Shown here: positions 17,438 to 26,774 of the stretch, in pieces
How positions within the stretch are numbered: the first letter of the stretch is position 1
How the letters are laid out: the number at the start of each line of letters is the position of its first letter
Assembly: GCF_008727815.1 (NCBI RefSeq)
Contig: NZ_CP044230.1
Coordinates: 1,224,001-1,288,000, forward strand
DNA from: Streptococcus sp. LPB0220
GTDB lineage: Bacteria; Bacillota; Bacilli; Lactobacillales; Streptococcaceae
DNA length: 64,000 bases
Direction: 5' to 3'
Program-made: the position numbers and the translations under genes
The notes under the pieces: model-generated
Databases searched by the model: none
What the model was told of the DNA's origin: nothing
Seen by the model: the letters and a program-made list of their open reading frames with translations, nothing else

Positions 17438-18844
17438 TTATTTGATTAGTTCATAGATAGTTTCTGCGTAAATTGCAGCTGCACGATAGAGATCTTCGAC
17501 ATCTGCGAACTCATTAGCTTGGTGCATAGTATTGACATAGTCAGGGAACATAGCACCAAAGGCAACCCCACGTTTCAAGAGGCGACCAAAGGTACCACCA
17601 CCGATCACTTGTTCGTGTCCTTTGAGGCCAGTTTGTTTCTCATAAACACGCAAGAGAGTGGATACCAATTCATCATCCATCGGAACATAGTGAGGTGTGT
17701 GGCCATGGGCTGACAAGCTCACTGTAGCCACTCCTTCGATCTTTTCAAGGGTGGACTTGATGGTTTCAGGATCTGTACCTTGAGGGTAACGGATATTGAG
17801 GGCAATAGTGTTGTCTGCTTGGCTGTCATCAAAATGGAAGACACCTGCATTCATACTCAATGGTCCCATTTTGGCATCTGTATGGGCAATTCCTAATTTT
17901 TCACCAGCAAAATCTTCGTGAAGAAGTGAAGCTGTCACATGAAGGTAAGCCTTAGCAGCACCACCAAAATCAAATTGGTTCAACAAGAGAGCCAAGTATG
18001 TCGCACCATTGATTCCATCTTCAGGAGTTGATCCATGAGCAGATTTCCCAATAATTGTAACAGTATAGGTTTCTTCATCCACAGTTGAGATTTCATACTG
18101 AAGCTGGTGTTCCTTGGCAAAGGCATCTAAGAGGCCAGCAAGATCTGGAAGTTGTCCAGAAACGACTGCAGTCGCCGACTCTGGTACCATGTTTTCACGA
18201 AGGCCACCTGTAAAGCTATGAAGATGGGCACTTCCTGTGTTGTCATTTCCAAAATGAAGGTACTCAGTGATGTTTCCTTTTTCCCCATTGATGATTGGGA
18301 ATTCCGCATCTGGTGAGAAGCCAAAATCTGGCTCAGGAAGTCCGACATGTTTGAAATAGTAGTCCATGTCAGCCCAACCTGATTCTTCATCCGTTCCGAC
18401 TACAAAACGCACGCGCTTAGAAACAGGGAGTCCTAGGTCTTTAATGATCTTCAAACCATAGTAGCAGGCCATTGTAGGCCCTTTATCATCAGACGAACCA
18501 CGCGCATAGAGCTTACCATCGATAATTTCTGGTTTGTAGGGATCCGTTTTCCAGCCACTACCTGCTGGCACGACGTCCATATGGGCAAAGATCCCAAGCT
18601 CTTCTTCTCCTTCACCAAAAATAAAGTGACCGGCATAATTGTCGACATTCTTGGTTTCATAGCCATCACGTTTGGCAATTTCCAAGAATTTTTCAAGAGC
18701 TTTTACAGGACCAGGTCCAAAAGGATGCTCTGCATCTGCCTTGCTGTCATCGCGTTCAGAATTGATTTCCAAGAGGCTGTATAGGTCAGCCATCATCTCA
18801 TCGCGACGTTTTTCTACTTCTGCTTTAAAGTCAACTGTTGTCAT
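17438..18844 (-). CDS. pepV: Dipeptidase PepV (M20 family)
   Basis: A 468-residue dinuclear zinc dipeptidase that hydrolyses a broad range of dipeptides in the cytoplasm. Metal ligands are visible in FAHMDVVPAG (about 86-95), ARGSSDDKGP (about 114-123), GTDEESGW (about 150-157) and the late HQANE. Length matches lactococcal and lactobacillar PepV. The intact SAHGSTPEDG belongs to the lid domain. It supports use of peptides by an organism that has lost amino-acid pathways such as proline synthesis (see the pro remnant). AGGAGGAATTC precedes the ATG. Confidence 0.95.
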   Translation of the reverse strand: MTTVDFKAEVEKRRDEMMADLYSLLEINSERDDSKADAEHPFGPGPVKALEKFLEIAKRDGYETKNVDNYAGHFIFGEGEEELGIFAHMDVVPAGSGWKTDPYKPEIIDGKLYARGSSDDKGPTMACYYGLKIIKDLGLPVSKRVRFVVGTDEESGWADMDYYFKHVGLPEPDFGFSPDAEFPIINGEKGNITEYLHFGNDNTGSAHLHSFTGGLRENMVPESATAVVSGQLPDLAGLLDAFAKEHQLQYEISTVDEETYTVTIIGKSAHGSTPEDGINGATYLALLLNQFDFGGAAKAYLHVTASLLHEDFAGEKLGIAHTDAKMGPLSMNAGVFHFDDSQADNTIALNIRYPQGTDPETIKSTLEKIEGVATVSLSAHGHTPHYVPMDDELVSTLLRVYEKQTGLKGHEQVIGGGTFGRLLKRGVAFGAMFPDYVNTMHQANEFADVEDLYRAAAIYAETIYELIK

Positions 18845-18878
18845 GAATTCCTCCTCGATCTTCTATTTGCTAATTGGC

Positions 18879-19484
18879 TTAGCGTTTGTCAATGATTTCG
18901 TCCACTGGTAAGCGATAGCTTGGCTCTACTTTTTCAGCCGCATAGCCAACCGTAATCAAGACTTCCGGACGGAAGCGCTCTTCGATGTCCAATACTTCAT
19001 TGATTTTTGATTTATCAAATCCCAAGATAATATTGGTTCCAATGCCTTGGTCCGTCAAAGCAAGTACCAAGTTCATCGCCACAAGACCGGCATTCAAAGC
19101 CAAGTAATCACTTGTTTGTTGGACATCATAGCGCGCAAATTCAGCAGGAAGATTTTGCATAAAGTATTGCAATTGCTCATCTGTGAAGTTTTTAACTCCA
19201 CCGACACGCGCAATCTTGCGAGCCCGTTTTTGCAAATCAGTATCTGTAAAGAGGGCGATGGTCACAGGTGCTTCCATGACTTGATCGTAGTTTGCACCAT
19301 AGGCTAATTTTGCCAATTCAGCATTTTTTTGACGAACGACCACAAATTTCCAAGGCTGGCTATTGTGGGCACTAGGGGCCAAGGTTGCGATCTCAATAGC
19401 GGTCCGTACATCCTTTGGATCGACCGGTTGGTCAGTGAAATGCTTGATCGCATGGCGTTTTTTATTGAGCTCTAGAAATTTCAT
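18879..19484 (-). CDS. Nitroreductase-family FMN oxidoreductase
   Basis: A 201-residue flavoprotein of the nitroreductase superfamily. KKRHAIKHFTDQPVDPKDVRTAIEIATLAPSAHNSQPWKF holds the FMN-contacting RxIKxF and PSAxNxQPW elements. GIGTNIILGFDK lies near 145. NAD(P)H-dependent reduction of nitro or quinone compounds is known for the family; the physiological substrate is unknown. AAGGAAG is upstream of the ATG. It is followed by pepV at 34 bp and may be co-transcribed. Confidence 0.9.
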   Translation of the reverse strand: MKFLELNKKRHAIKHFTDQPVDPKDVRTAIEIATLAPSAHNSQPWKFVVVRQKNAELAKLAYGANYDQVMEAPVTIALFTDTDLQKRARKIARVGGVKNFTDEQLQYFMQNLPAEFARYDVQQTSDYLALNAGLVAMNLVLALTDQGIGTNIILGFDKSKINEVLDIEERFRPEVLITVGYAAEKVEPSYRLPVDEIIDKR

Positions 19485-19567
19485 AAGCTTCTTCCTTTTC
19501 TATTTCTGTTACCTCTATTTTAACACAAAATGAAAGAGCTTGCAGGGTTTTACAGCCTAAGATTGTG

Positions 19568-19600
19568 AAAAAAGAAGCGGACATTTTGAAGATCCGCTTC
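19568..19600 (-). terminator. Terminator after the metallophosphoesterase gene
   Basis: On the minus strand GAAGCGGA...TCCGCTTC is followed by TTTTTTC, 33 bp after the metallophosphoesterase stop. Confidence 0.88.
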
Positions 19601-19632
19601 TTTGTTATAGGTTGAATACACAAGAGATCCAC

Positions 19633-20475
19633 CTATGATTCATTGGAAAGATTGAAATAGGCAGCTACTTCTTTGGCATAACCGTATTTCTCAATTAAGC
19701 CAGTTAGCAGATCGATGTTATGACCCCGATAGTTATCCTCGCGTCTCAATTCTTCGTACATCTCAATAAAAGGAAGACCTTTGTCCTTAGCATCTTGGAG
19801 CTCTGCTTCATAGTCATAGGCCACCTTACGAAATTGCAGGTTGGTCACTCCATCTTCTTCGACATCGATCAGAGCATATTGAGCTCTGTGGTTTTGAATT
19901 GGTCCCCAGTCGAAATAAGGCATGCCAATAGTCCCTGGATTAAGGATCTGCTGGCCCTGACTGCCATAGCGAAGCAACTGCTTGTGGACATGCCCGTAGA
20001 TCGCCATATCCGTCTGATCATCCAGCAGTTGGTCAAAGTTCTCCGTCACATTTGCTGGACGCAAGAATCCACCGTAATTCTTTTCTGGCAAGTTGTGGGT
20101 CAGTGAAAAACGAATGCCATTGACCTCCTTCTTCTCTACCAATGGAAGCGAACGAAGCCAATCGATCCGCTTAGGATCTAGTCCTTCCATGAGGTACTGA
20201 GTGAGGCGAAGAAGTTGGATCTCCTGCGGATCCTCAAGTCCGTACTCGCCATCCAAGGCCTCTAGGACACAATCGTCCCAATTTCCACGAACAGCCGCTG
20301 TAATCGGAATCGCATCTAGCAACTCAAAAAGGTCCTCTCTTCCAGGCCCCGGAAGCAAAATGTCCCCTAAAAGCCAGTATTCCGTCGCGCCTAGAGCACG
20401 CGCATCCGCAATCACTGCCTTAAGGGCTGTTGTATCTCCGTGAATATCAGATAATATAGCGATTCTATTGTTCAT
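19633..20475 (-). CDS. Calcineurin-like metallophosphoesterase
   Basis: A 280-residue protein of the YfcE/DevT-type metallophosphoesterase family. The dimetal motifs are RIAILSDIHGDTTAL (D-x-H), YWLLGDILLPGP (GDxxxxG), AVRGNWD (GN-H/W-D), LTHNLPE and YGHVHKQ (GHxH). The substrate is unknown; family members act on cyclic nucleotides, Ap4A or other phosphodiesters. The start at 20475 follows AAGGAG; a longer frame to 20616 is only overlap with uvrC. It lies 10 bp after the uvrC stop, so is probably co-transcribed with it. Confidence 0.86.
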   Translation of the reverse strand: MNNRIAILSDIHGDTTALKAVIADARALGATEYWLLGDILLPGPGREDLFELLDAIPITAAVRGNWDDCVLEALDGEYGLEDPQEIQLLRLTQYLMEGLDPKRIDWLRSLPLVEKKEVNGIRFSLTHNLPEKNYGGFLRPANVTENFDQLLDDQTDMAIYGHVHKQLLRYGSQGQQILNPGTIGMPYFDWGPIQNHRAQYALIDVEEDGVTNLQFRKVAYDYEAELQDAKDKGLPFIEMYEELRREDNYRGHNIDLLTGLIEKYGYAKEVAAYFNLSNES

Positions 20476-20485
20476 TATAAACTCC

Positions 20486-22321
20486 TTATGATTGGTATGG
20501 TTCAGAATCCTCCGCCACTTCCACCAAGGGACTTGCTTCTTCTTTCTTTCCTTGATGGAGCTTGGCTTGCACTGCCTCCGCGACTGCCCGTGGGATGCCG
20601 ACTGTGATGATCTCATCTACAGTAGCTTCCTTGATCTTGGTCAGCGACTTGAAGTGCTTCATCAGCAACTGCTTTCGTTTTGGTCCCAAGCCTTCGATGC
20701 CGTCCAGCTGGGAGGAGAAGGAATTCTTGGATCGGAGCTGGCGGTGGAAGGTGATGGCGAAACGGTGGACTTCATCCTGAATTCGTTGGAGGAGGAAAAA
20801 TTCCTGCGAGGTCCGAGAGAGTTCGATGACTTGGAGAGGATCGCCGAAAAGCAATTCATGGGTCTGGTGCTTGTCATTCTTTTGCAGGCCTGCGATAGGA
20901 ATGTCCAGCCCCAACTCGTCTTGGATGACTTGCTTAGCGATATTGACCTGGCCCTGACCCCCATCGATGACGATCAGATCTGGTGGCGTCAGGCCATCCC
21001 GCATGACACGACTGTAGCGTCTGCGGATGACCTCCCGCATGCTGGCATAGTCATCTGGCCCAACGACAGTTTTAATCTTGTACTTGCGGTAGTCCTTTTT
21101 GCTTGGCTTCCCATTAACAAAGACCACCATGGCTGAAACCGGACTGGTCCCCATGATGTTGGAGTTGTCAAAAGATTCAATGCGCACAGGGGTTGGAATT
21201 TGCAGAAGTTTTCCAAGGTTTTCAATGGCACCTTGGGTCTTTTCCATTGATTTTTCAAGGAGATTGAACTTCTGCTCCAGACTGACACGCGCATTCTTGA
21301 TGGCCAGATTGACCAACTGCTTCTTCTCCCCTCGCTGGGGCTTGAGGACCTTGGTATCCACAAGGGCCTTGACCGCTTCCTCATCGATATCCTGAGGGAT
21401 CAGGATTTCATTGGGGATCAGGTGAGATTTCTCCTGGTAAAACTGCCCCACATAGGTCAAGAAATCCTCGTCTGGATCATTGTAGTAAGGGAAGAGATTG
21501 ACGTCGCGCTCGATCAGCTTGCCCTGACGGACAAAGAAGACCTGTACACACATCCAGCCCTTGTCCACGTAGTAGCCAAAAACATCCCGGTTCTGCAAAT
21601 CCTTGGCCATGACCCTCTGTTTGGTCCGCAGGGTCCCGATGGCCTGGATCAGATCCCGGTACTCGGCCGCCCGCTCAAATTCCATGTTTTGCGCAGCGGT
21701 ATTCATCTTGAGCTTGAGCTCATCGATAATCTTGTCATCCTGCCCTTTGAGGAAATCAGAGACCTCCTGGGCCATGCCCTTGAAATAGGCCTCGTCCTTG
21801 TGGCAGACTGTGTGAGCCATGCATTGCCCTAAATGGTAGTAAAAACAGACCTTGGAAGGAGGATTGGTACACTTGCGGAATGGGAAAATCCGATCCAAAA
21901 GTCGCTTGATCTCATTGGCCGCTCCCACATCCGGATAGGGACCGAAATAGAGACCGCCATCCTTTTTGACCTGGCGCGTGATGATGAGGCGCGGATAGCG
22001 CTCATTGGTAATCTTGATGAAGGGATAGGACTTGTCGTCCTTGAGCATGATATTATACTTGGGCTTGTTCTCCTTGATCAGGTTGATCTCAAGAAGCAAG
22101 GCCTCAATATTGGACTCAGTGACGATAAATTCAAAATCCACAATCTCAGATACCAGTGCTTCGGTCTTGGTATCGTGACTCCCTCTGAAATAGGACCGCA
22201 CCCGATTGCGAAGATTCTTGGCCTTCCCCACATAGATGATGGTACCGTTCTTATCTTTGTGAATGTAACAGCCCGGACTCGTCGGCAAGAGCTCGAGCTT
22301 GGATTTAATCAAGTTATTCAT
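20486..22321 (-). CDS. uvrC: UvrABC excinuclease subunit C
   Basis: A 611-residue nucleotide-excision-repair endonuclease. In order: GIY-YIG nuclease domain ([11 protein letters not shown]...[14 protein letters not shown], residues about 13-43), the Cys-bearing segment [17 protein letters not shown] (about 146-164), the UVR domain ([24 protein letters not shown]), the RNase H-like 5'-incision domain ([22 protein letters not shown]) and a C-terminal helix-hairpin-helix pair. A TG-C-TATAAT element ends 7 nt before the ATG and there is no normal Shine-Dalgarno, so the transcript may be leaderless. Confidence 0.97.
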   Translation of the reverse strand: MNNLIKSKLELLPTSPGCYIHKDKNGTIIYVGKAKNLRNRVRSYFRGSHDTKTEALVSEIVDFEFIVTESNIEALLLEINLIKENKPKYNIMLKDDKSYPFIKITNERYPRLIITRQVKKDGGLYFGPYPDVGAANEIKRLLDRIFPFRKCTNPPSKVCFYYHLGQCMAHTVCHKDEAYFKGMAQEVSDFLKGQDDKIIDELKLKMNTAAQNMEFERAAEYRDLIQAIGTLRTKQRVMAKDLQNRDVFGYYVDKGWMCVQVFFVRQGKLIERDVNLFPYYNDPDEDFLTYVGQFYQEKSHLIPNEILIPQDIDEEAVKALVDTKVLKPQRGEKKQLVNLAIKNARVSLEQKFNLLEKSMEKTQGAIENLGKLLQIPTPVRIESFDNSNIMGTSPVSAMVVFVNGKPSKKDYRKYKIKTVVGPDDYASMREVIRRRYSRVMRDGLTPPDLIVIDGGQGQVNIAKQVIQDELGLDIPIAGLQKNDKHQTHELLFGDPLQVIELSRTSQEFFLLQRIQDEVHRFAITFHRQLRSKNSFSSQLDGIEGLGPKRKQLLMKHFKSLTKIKEATVDEIITVGIPRAVAEAVQAKLHQGKKEEASPLVEVAEDSEPYQS

Positions 22322-22323
22322 AC

Positions 22324-22347
22324 TCTCTATTATAGCAAAAAAGAGAG
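22324..22347 (-). repeat. 24-bp direct repeat, copy 1 (contains the uvrC -10)
   Basis: A 24-bp sequence starting TCTCTATTATAGC and ending AAAAAAGAGAG, identical to 22914-22937. On the minus strand it contains TTGCTATAAT, the extended -10 of uvrC (22329-22337). Its T-rich part also serves as the U-run of the terminator just upstream. Confidence 0.9.
22329..22337 (-). promoter_or_regulatory. uvrC: uvrC extended -10 element
   Basis: TGCTATAAT on the minus strand; the last base is 7 nt before the uvrC ATG, implying a transcript that starts at or next to the start codon. No good -35 is visible at 17 bp. Confidence 0.6.
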
Positions 22348-22363
22348 GGGTTAGCCTCTCTCT
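22336..22363 (-). terminator. Terminator of the small membrane-protein gene
   Basis: On the minus strand AGAGAGG-CTAACC-CCTCTCT runs into TTTTTTG. It ends transcription from 22846 immediately before the uvrC promoter, sharing bases with the 24-bp repeat. Confidence 0.75.
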
Positions 22364-22438
22364 AGTATGTTTGTATTATTGTTATCCACCTTCACCAAGT
22401 AAAAAATAATTATTAAAAGGTATATCAGATAGTCATCC

Positions 22439-22846
22439 TCAATCCTTTATCTTCACTTGCCCTTTTTCGTATGCTGAATACCAACTGCTATCTGGACTGA
22501 CATATTCAGGTAATTCCTTTTGTGGCTGATCTCCTGAAAGAGTTAAAAGTCCATCATATATCATACAAGAATACTTCTCTGAATCTCTTGTAAATTCTTC
22601 ATTTTCAGGATCATATGAGTAAGTATGCTCTGAACTACCTTCCTTTATGGTGATCTGCTCTCCGTCTATTTTTATCCATGATGTTTTATCTAGTGAGGCC
22701 GTTTTAGTTGATTCATTTTTTACTGTCAGATAATAAATTCCATCTTTTGATTTCATCTCATCAAGGGTAGTCGTGATAATCCCTAAAATCATCAGTGCAG
22801 GGATTATCAACAGAAACCATTTCCATTTTTTAGATTTATTTTTCAT
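22439..22846 (-). CDS. Hypothetical small membrane-anchored protein
   Basis: A 135-residue protein I do not recognise. One N-terminal membrane helix (about residues 10-27, FLLIIPALMILGIITTT) follows a Lys-rich start, then a ~105-residue beta-rich, acidic outer domain. There is no lipobox Cys. The domain pattern (DGIYYLTVKNES...; EQITIKEGSSEHTYSYD) is reminiscent of small streptococcal surface proteins that resemble lipocalin-like folds, but I cannot assign a family. It sits between the CPBP protease gene and uvrC inside a segment bounded by 24-bp direct repeats, which suggests it was inserted or duplicated in. Confidence 0.6.
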   Translation of the reverse strand: MKNKSKKWKWFLLIIPALMILGIITTTLDEMKSKDGIYYLTVKNESTKTASLDKTSWIKIDGEQITIKEGSSEHTYSYDPENEEFTRDSEKYSCMIYDGLLTLSGDQPQKELPEYVSPDSSWYSAYEKGQVKIKD

Positions 22847-22913
22847 CAGTAACCATTACTCCATTTAATTTTAAATTTCGTTATTTTCATGTTCAAATTT
22901 TGCATTTCTACTT

Positions 22914-22937
22914 TCTCTATTATAGCAAAAAAGAGAG
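22914..22937 (-). repeat. 24-bp direct repeat, copy 2
   Basis: Identical to 22324-22347 and in the same orientation, 590 bp away. On the minus strand its TGCTATAAT lies upstream of the hypothetical gene (start 22846) and is a plausible promoter for it. Confidence 0.88.
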
Positions 22938-22975
22938 ATCTAAGACGATCCCCCTTTACTAGCAATCGATAATCT

Positions 22976-23959
22976 TTATCCTTTGAGATTTGCCATCTGG
23001 AAGAGCGGAATCACATAAGGAACAATAGACATCAGGATAGTGAATAGCACGAAGAACCAGAACCAGAAGGACGCGAGGGCACGCTGGAAAACTCCCGGTT
23101 GAGGTTTATTGGCTTGAATATAAGCCTTGATAGTTGGCCATTTAGTCGCAAGAACCACTATCATCACAATGGAACCAATAGCTAAAACACCGATTTGGAG
23201 CCAATTCGCTAGTCCCTCATCCACATGATAGGCTACATAATGCAGGCCTTGGGAAATGACAAAGTTATTGAAAATGTGATAGAAAATAGCCCACCAGATA
23301 TTGTATTCAAAGGCAATGTAGCCGAATCCTAGACCAATGATACCTGCGAAAAAGAGCTGGTCAAAATTAGCATGGAAGAGGCCGAATAAAATAGCCGTCA
23401 TGACAATGGCAAAGATTTTGCCATACCGTTCCAAGCCTCGCAAGCCAGCCCCACGGAAGAAGAATTCCTCTGTGATAGGACCAAAAAAGCCAGCATACAA
23501 GAGCATAGTCCAAGATCGCTCAATCGTATCTCCTAGATCTGGTGTTGGAGAATGAAGGCCAATGGTCTCAAACATGCGCTCAATCACTTGTGTCATCACA
23601 GATGAAAAGACTTGAGAAAAGCCAAGAAAGGCGAGAAGAATAAAGAAGACTGAAAGTGTCATCTTACGTCCCTTATGCTTAAGATCATATTTATAAAGGG
23701 CCTTCTTGCGATAGGCATTAAAAAGAAAGAGTCCAATGGAAATAGAGATGAGGTAGGGAATACCAGCCCAAACATTCAGGGCGTTTAGTTTCTCCGTTAC
23801 TTGACTTGGATCTTTTCTGAGAGAGCCTGCTATGGTCAATCCAAGGAGGACTTCCCACAGGACGGTTACTAAGGTCATTACCAAGAGATAAATAGCAAGT
23901 GTCCCAGAATACCTTCCTATATCTTTTTTAGGGTCTAATAATCGGTTGTATTGGTTCAT
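22976..23959 (-). CDS. CPBP (Abi) family intramembrane protease
   Basis: A 327-residue polytopic membrane protein with about eight hydrophobic helices. The CPBP motifs are present: GPITEEFFFRGAGL (EExxxR, about 158-171), LFGLFHANFDQ and YHIFNNFVIS. Family members are glutamate-type intramembrane proteases like Rce1; in streptococci some protect against self-made bacteriocins or process peptides. No bacteriocin gene is adjacent. Its ATG overlaps the stop of the DUF1461-type membrane gene by 4 bp (ATGA), so the two are translationally coupled. Confidence 0.87.
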   Translation of the reverse strand: MNQYNRLLDPKKDIGRYSGTLAIYLLVMTLVTVLWEVLLGLTIAGSLRKDPSQVTEKLNALNVWAGIPYLISISIGLFLFNAYRKKALYKYDLKHKGRKMTLSVFFILLAFLGFSQVFSSVMTQVIERMFETIGLHSPTPDLGDTIERSWTMLLYAGFFGPITEEFFFRGAGLRGLERYGKIFAIVMTAILFGLFHANFDQLFFAGIIGLGFGYIAFEYNIWWAIFYHIFNNFVISQGLHYVAYHVDEGLANWLQIGVLAIGSIVMIVVLATKWPTIKAYIQANKPQPGVFQRALASFWFWFFVLFTILMSIVPYVIPLFQMANLKG

Positions 23960-24576
23960 TTCTTCCTCCTAGAAAATAGATAAAAACACGCACAGACTCC
24001 TTCGTATAAGACAAAGAAAATCAAAAAGGCATGCATAAAGTAGTCTTCTGGTAATGCAAGAATAATCGAATCCACGCGCGGATCAAAGAGCCAAGTATTG
24101 TCCCCAGCAAATAAGACTTGATGAAAGAGAGTAAAGAATTGATCAAAGCCAATTATAACAGTCATCACTGCAAGCACTACTGGTAAAACCATCATCCAAA
24201 AGAAGAGACTACGGTACAGGGCCAGGTAGCCATTTTTGACGACTGTCCGCATAAACTGGATAAAACCAGGTAGAGTGACCAAGAAAACGACCGTCACCAA
24301 ATGAAACAGGTACTTGACGGCCTCAAAATGGTGCAAGCCATTTTTGGAAGAGGGGAATTGAGGCATCTTCAACACCCATTGAAAAGGATTGGTCAAGTAG
24401 TTCATCAAGACATTAAAATTCTTCATGATGACTGAAGCCGAAAAACCAGTTCGGCTTTGAATCTCCAACCAATGGATCTCCATGGGATAGAGGACCCATG
24501 CTAGGCCAATGGTGAGAAGGATTGTAGCTGACAAGATAAAGAAAAATTGGTTGATTGATTTTAAACTTTTAAGCAT
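23956..24576 (-). CDS. TIGR01906/DUF1461 integral membrane protein
   Basis: A 206-residue protein with about four to five membrane helices and a large extracytoplasmic loop after helix 1 ([13 protein letters not shown]...). The overall pattern and neighbourhood (next to a NagD-like HAD gene) match the TIGR01906 family of Gram-positive membrane proteins of unknown function. The ATG at 24576 overlaps the HAD stop; a TTG three bases upstream is in frame but unnecessary. Coupled to the CPBP protease gene downstream. Confidence 0.8.
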   Translation of the reverse strand: MLKSLKSINQFFFILSATILLTIGLAWVLYPMEIHWLEIQSRTGFSASVIMKNFNVLMNYLTNPFQWVLKMPQFPSSKNGLHHFEAVKYLFHLVTVVFLVTLPGFIQFMRTVVKNGYLALYRSLFFWMMVLPVVLAVMTVIIGFDQFFTLFHQVLFAGDNTWLFDPRVDSIILALPEDYFMHAFLIFFVLYEGVCACFYLFSRRKK

Positions 24577-25339
24577 CAAAATCCCACTCCGCTAAACTGG
24601 AAACAACATGTGTCGGTGCAATTGGTAAGGTTGGCACTTCTTCTGGTTTGGTAAAACCAGTCGTCACCAAAAGGGTTGGAATCCCATTGTCAATACCTGC
24701 ACGAATATCTGTTAGATAATTATCTCCTACCATAACGACTTCTTCTCTTTCAAGACCCAAGTGTTCAATAGCCTTATCCATGATGATGGCCTTTGGTTTT
24801 CCAATGATCACAGGCTCGACCCGTGTCGCAGCCTCTACAAGCGCAATCAAGGATCCTGCACCTGGCATCAAGCCACGCTCTGTTGGAATGTTCAGGTCCG
24901 GATTGGTCCCAATAAAGTGTGCTCCTTTTTGAATCGCCAAGGTCGCAATAGCAAACTTCTCATAATCCACTTGCCAATCCAGGCCAATCACCACATAATC
25001 AGGTGCTTCTTCATCGATGATATAGCCAGCTTCTTCAATAGCGTCTTTGAGCCCCGCTTCTCCGATCACATAGACCTTTTTGCCCAAATTTTGGTCATTC
25101 ATGTAGTCAATGGTCGCAAGGGTAGCTGTATAGATAGTCGAAACTGGGGTTTTTATATTGAAATGAGTAGCCAGCATATCCCGAACAGTCTCTGGTGTGC
25201 GGGTTGTATTGTTGGTCACAAAGAGATAGGGAATCTCACGCGCCTGCAATTCATGAACAAAAGCTTCTCCTGCAGGAATTCGTGATTTTCCTTTGTAAAT
25301 AGTGCCATCCAAATCAATCAAATAGCCCTTATAGTGCAT
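24569..25339 (-). CDS. NagD-like HAD-IIA phosphatase (TIGR01457 type)
   Basis: A 256-residue HAD superfamily phosphatase with a type IIA cap. Motif I is [11 protein letters not shown] (catalytic Asp pair, about 8-10), motif [14 protein letters not shown] (about 39-50), the motif III Lys in [15 protein letters not shown] and motif [13 protein letters not shown]. Substrates of this group are small sugar or nucleotide phosphates; not determinable from sequence. Directly abuts the membrane gene at 25340 and overlaps the next gene's start. Confidence 0.9.
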   Translation of the reverse strand: MHYKGYLIDLDGTIYKGKSRIPAGEAFVHELQAREIPYLFVTNNTTRTPETVRDMLATHFNIKTPVSTIYTATLATIDYMNDQNLGKKVYVIGEAGLKDAIEEAGYIIDEEAPDYVVIGLDWQVDYEKFAIATLAIQKGAHFIGTNPDLNIPTERGLMPGAGSLIALVEAATRVEPVIIGKPKAIIMDKAIEHLGLEREEVVMVGDNYLTDIRAGIDNGIPTLLVTTGFTKPEEVPTLPIAPTHVVSSLAEWDFDA

Positions 25340-26026
25340 TTATTCTTCCTTTTCTGTTTCCGTTTCGTCATGTAACTTCTCTGCATCGACTCGTCCACCA
25401 GAACCATATAAGAGCAAGGCTCCAGCATAGAGGACAAATTGTAACACCAAACCTGTAAAATTAATCCCTTGACTTCCCGATTGGGTGAACAAGAAGGATG
25501 CTACCATGAGGATGACAATGGTCAATAACAAGCCTATCACGGTTGCCTGATCCACACTGATTTGATAAACCGTGCGTTTAGTGCTCCGATTTTTCCCGTC
25601 AGACTTAGTTTCTGGTTGCAAATTCTCGACAAAATCCGTCACTAAGGTCGCAGCGAGGCTGACTGTTGTGCTAAAGAGCACGCCTTGAGACAAGCGGTGA
25701 TAGAAATTGGACCAGAAGGATCCTGATTGGCTAGTAATCCCAATCGAGAAGATCATGACCGGTAAAAGAAAGGCCAAGGTGAAATGGATCCAGACCCGAT
25801 ACCAGCGTATATCTTCTCTTAAAAAGCGATTAAAACTCTCTAAATTCAAGCGATAGCGGAAAAATTTATAAATTTCCTCTACCAGGATGATGCCCAAAGC
25901 ACAAAGAGTCAAGAGCCAATCTCCCAACATGTACAAAGGGTTCTTTTGACGCTTGGCATAGGCCACAACCCGTTTTTGATAGCTTTCAAGTTCCTGTTTT
26001 TTATTTTTTAATCTTCTACTTTCCAT
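25340..26026 (-). CDS. Conserved four-helix membrane protein of unknown function
   Basis: A 228-residue protein beginning with a basic coiled-coil-like stretch (SRRLKNKKQELESYQKRVVAYAKRQ is too long to be a signal), then about four membrane helices (about 33-53, 77-97, 163-183 and 193-213) and an acidic tail. I do not recognise a named family. Its start overlaps the thioesterase stop by 11 bp and its stop is adjacent to the NagD-like start, so it belongs to the hemW-thioesterase-HAD operon. Confidence 0.65.
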   Translation of the reverse strand: MESRRLKNKKQELESYQKRVVAYAKRQKNPLYMLGDWLLTLCALGIILVEEIYKFFRYRLNLESFNRFLREDIRWYRVWIHFTLAFLLPVMIFSIGITSQSGSFWSNFYHRLSQGVLFSTTVSLAATLVTDFVENLQPETKSDGKNRSTKRTVYQISVDQATVIGLLLTIVILMVASFLFTQSGSQGINFTGLVLQFVLYAGALLLYGSGGRVDAEKLHDETETEKEE

Positions 26027-26771
26027 AATTCCAACCCTTTTCTTCTACTTCTTCCCACTCAATTTCAGCTTGGGCATTGATCTGACTATCTGAGCTAATT
26101 TGGTGCTGAGTTTTCAAGCCCTCTTGTTCATATTGAGAGGTGATGAGACCTCCTGCTAGCACTTCTTTGACATATTTTAGATGAACTTTTTTAGGGATAT
26201 GATGGGTCAAGAAGTCTGCTCCCATCACCTCAAAAACCCAGTCCAAGTACTTGCTATTGTTGACATGTCCGTTCATATCCAAGTCGTAAAACCGAACTCG
26301 GTATTCTTGTTCCACGCCACCTTCTAATTCTTTGAAACGGGGACCGCGGAGCATGGTTTTTGAAAATTCAGAGTCAAAGGCATCCGTGATTTCACTCATA
26401 ACAGGATGAACCTTGCGTGTATCACGATCCATCAAGACAAAGGTCGCGACCATCTCAATGATAGTATTTCCTGCTTCATCCTTGATATTAAAGGCCCGGT
26501 AGCAGAAAAGTCGATTGTGACTCTTGGCATAGGTTTCAATAGTGATTTTCTCATCAAAAACAGGGAGACGCTCAATCTTCATATTGTAATCCGTGATAAT
26601 CCAGACTAGATTGTAATTCTCTAGAATGTACATATCACTCATACCCAGCTCAATCGATTGCATGCCTGATACCTGCAAAGACAGCAAGATCAATTGCGGA
26701 ATTTTTATAAATCCATTGACATCGCTCATATCAAACGGAATTTTCATGCTGTATTCAAATGTTTTTGCCAT
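26016..26771 (-). CDS. Acyl-ACP thioesterase
   Basis: A 251-residue double-hotdog acyl-ACP thioesterase that would release free fatty acids from acyl carrier protein. The N-terminal hotdog begins FEYSMKIPFDMSDVNGFIKIPQLILLSLQVSG, and the second carries VRFYDLDMNGHVNNSKYLDWVFE (about 155-177), containing the conserved N-x-H-V-N-N core. It lies 3 bp after hemW, an order I recall from pneumococcus. The role in streptococcal lipid remodelling is inferred. Confidence 0.9.
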   Translation of the reverse strand: MAKTFEYSMKIPFDMSDVNGFIKIPQLILLSLQVSGMQSIELGMSDMYILENYNLVWIITDYNMKIERLPVFDEKITIETYAKSHNRLFCYRAFNIKDEAGNTIIEMVATFVLMDRDTRKVHPVMSEITDAFDSEFSKTMLRGPRFKELEGGVEQEYRVRFYDLDMNGHVNNSKYLDWVFEVMGADFLTHHIPKKVHLKYVKEVLAGGLITSQYEQEGLKTQHQISSDSQINAQAEIEWEEVEEKGWNYGK

Positions 26772-26774
26772 TTT

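Noticed and set aside
20476..20616. N-terminal extension of the metallophosphoesterase into uvrC
   Set aside because: The extra 47 residues are the antisense-free alternative frame of the uvrC 3' end, and AAGGAG directly precedes the ATG at 20475.
20492..21136. Plus-strand 214-codon frame opposite uvrC
   Set aside because: No upstream ribosome binding site and no recognisable domain; uvrC on the minus strand is unmistakable along the whole stretch.
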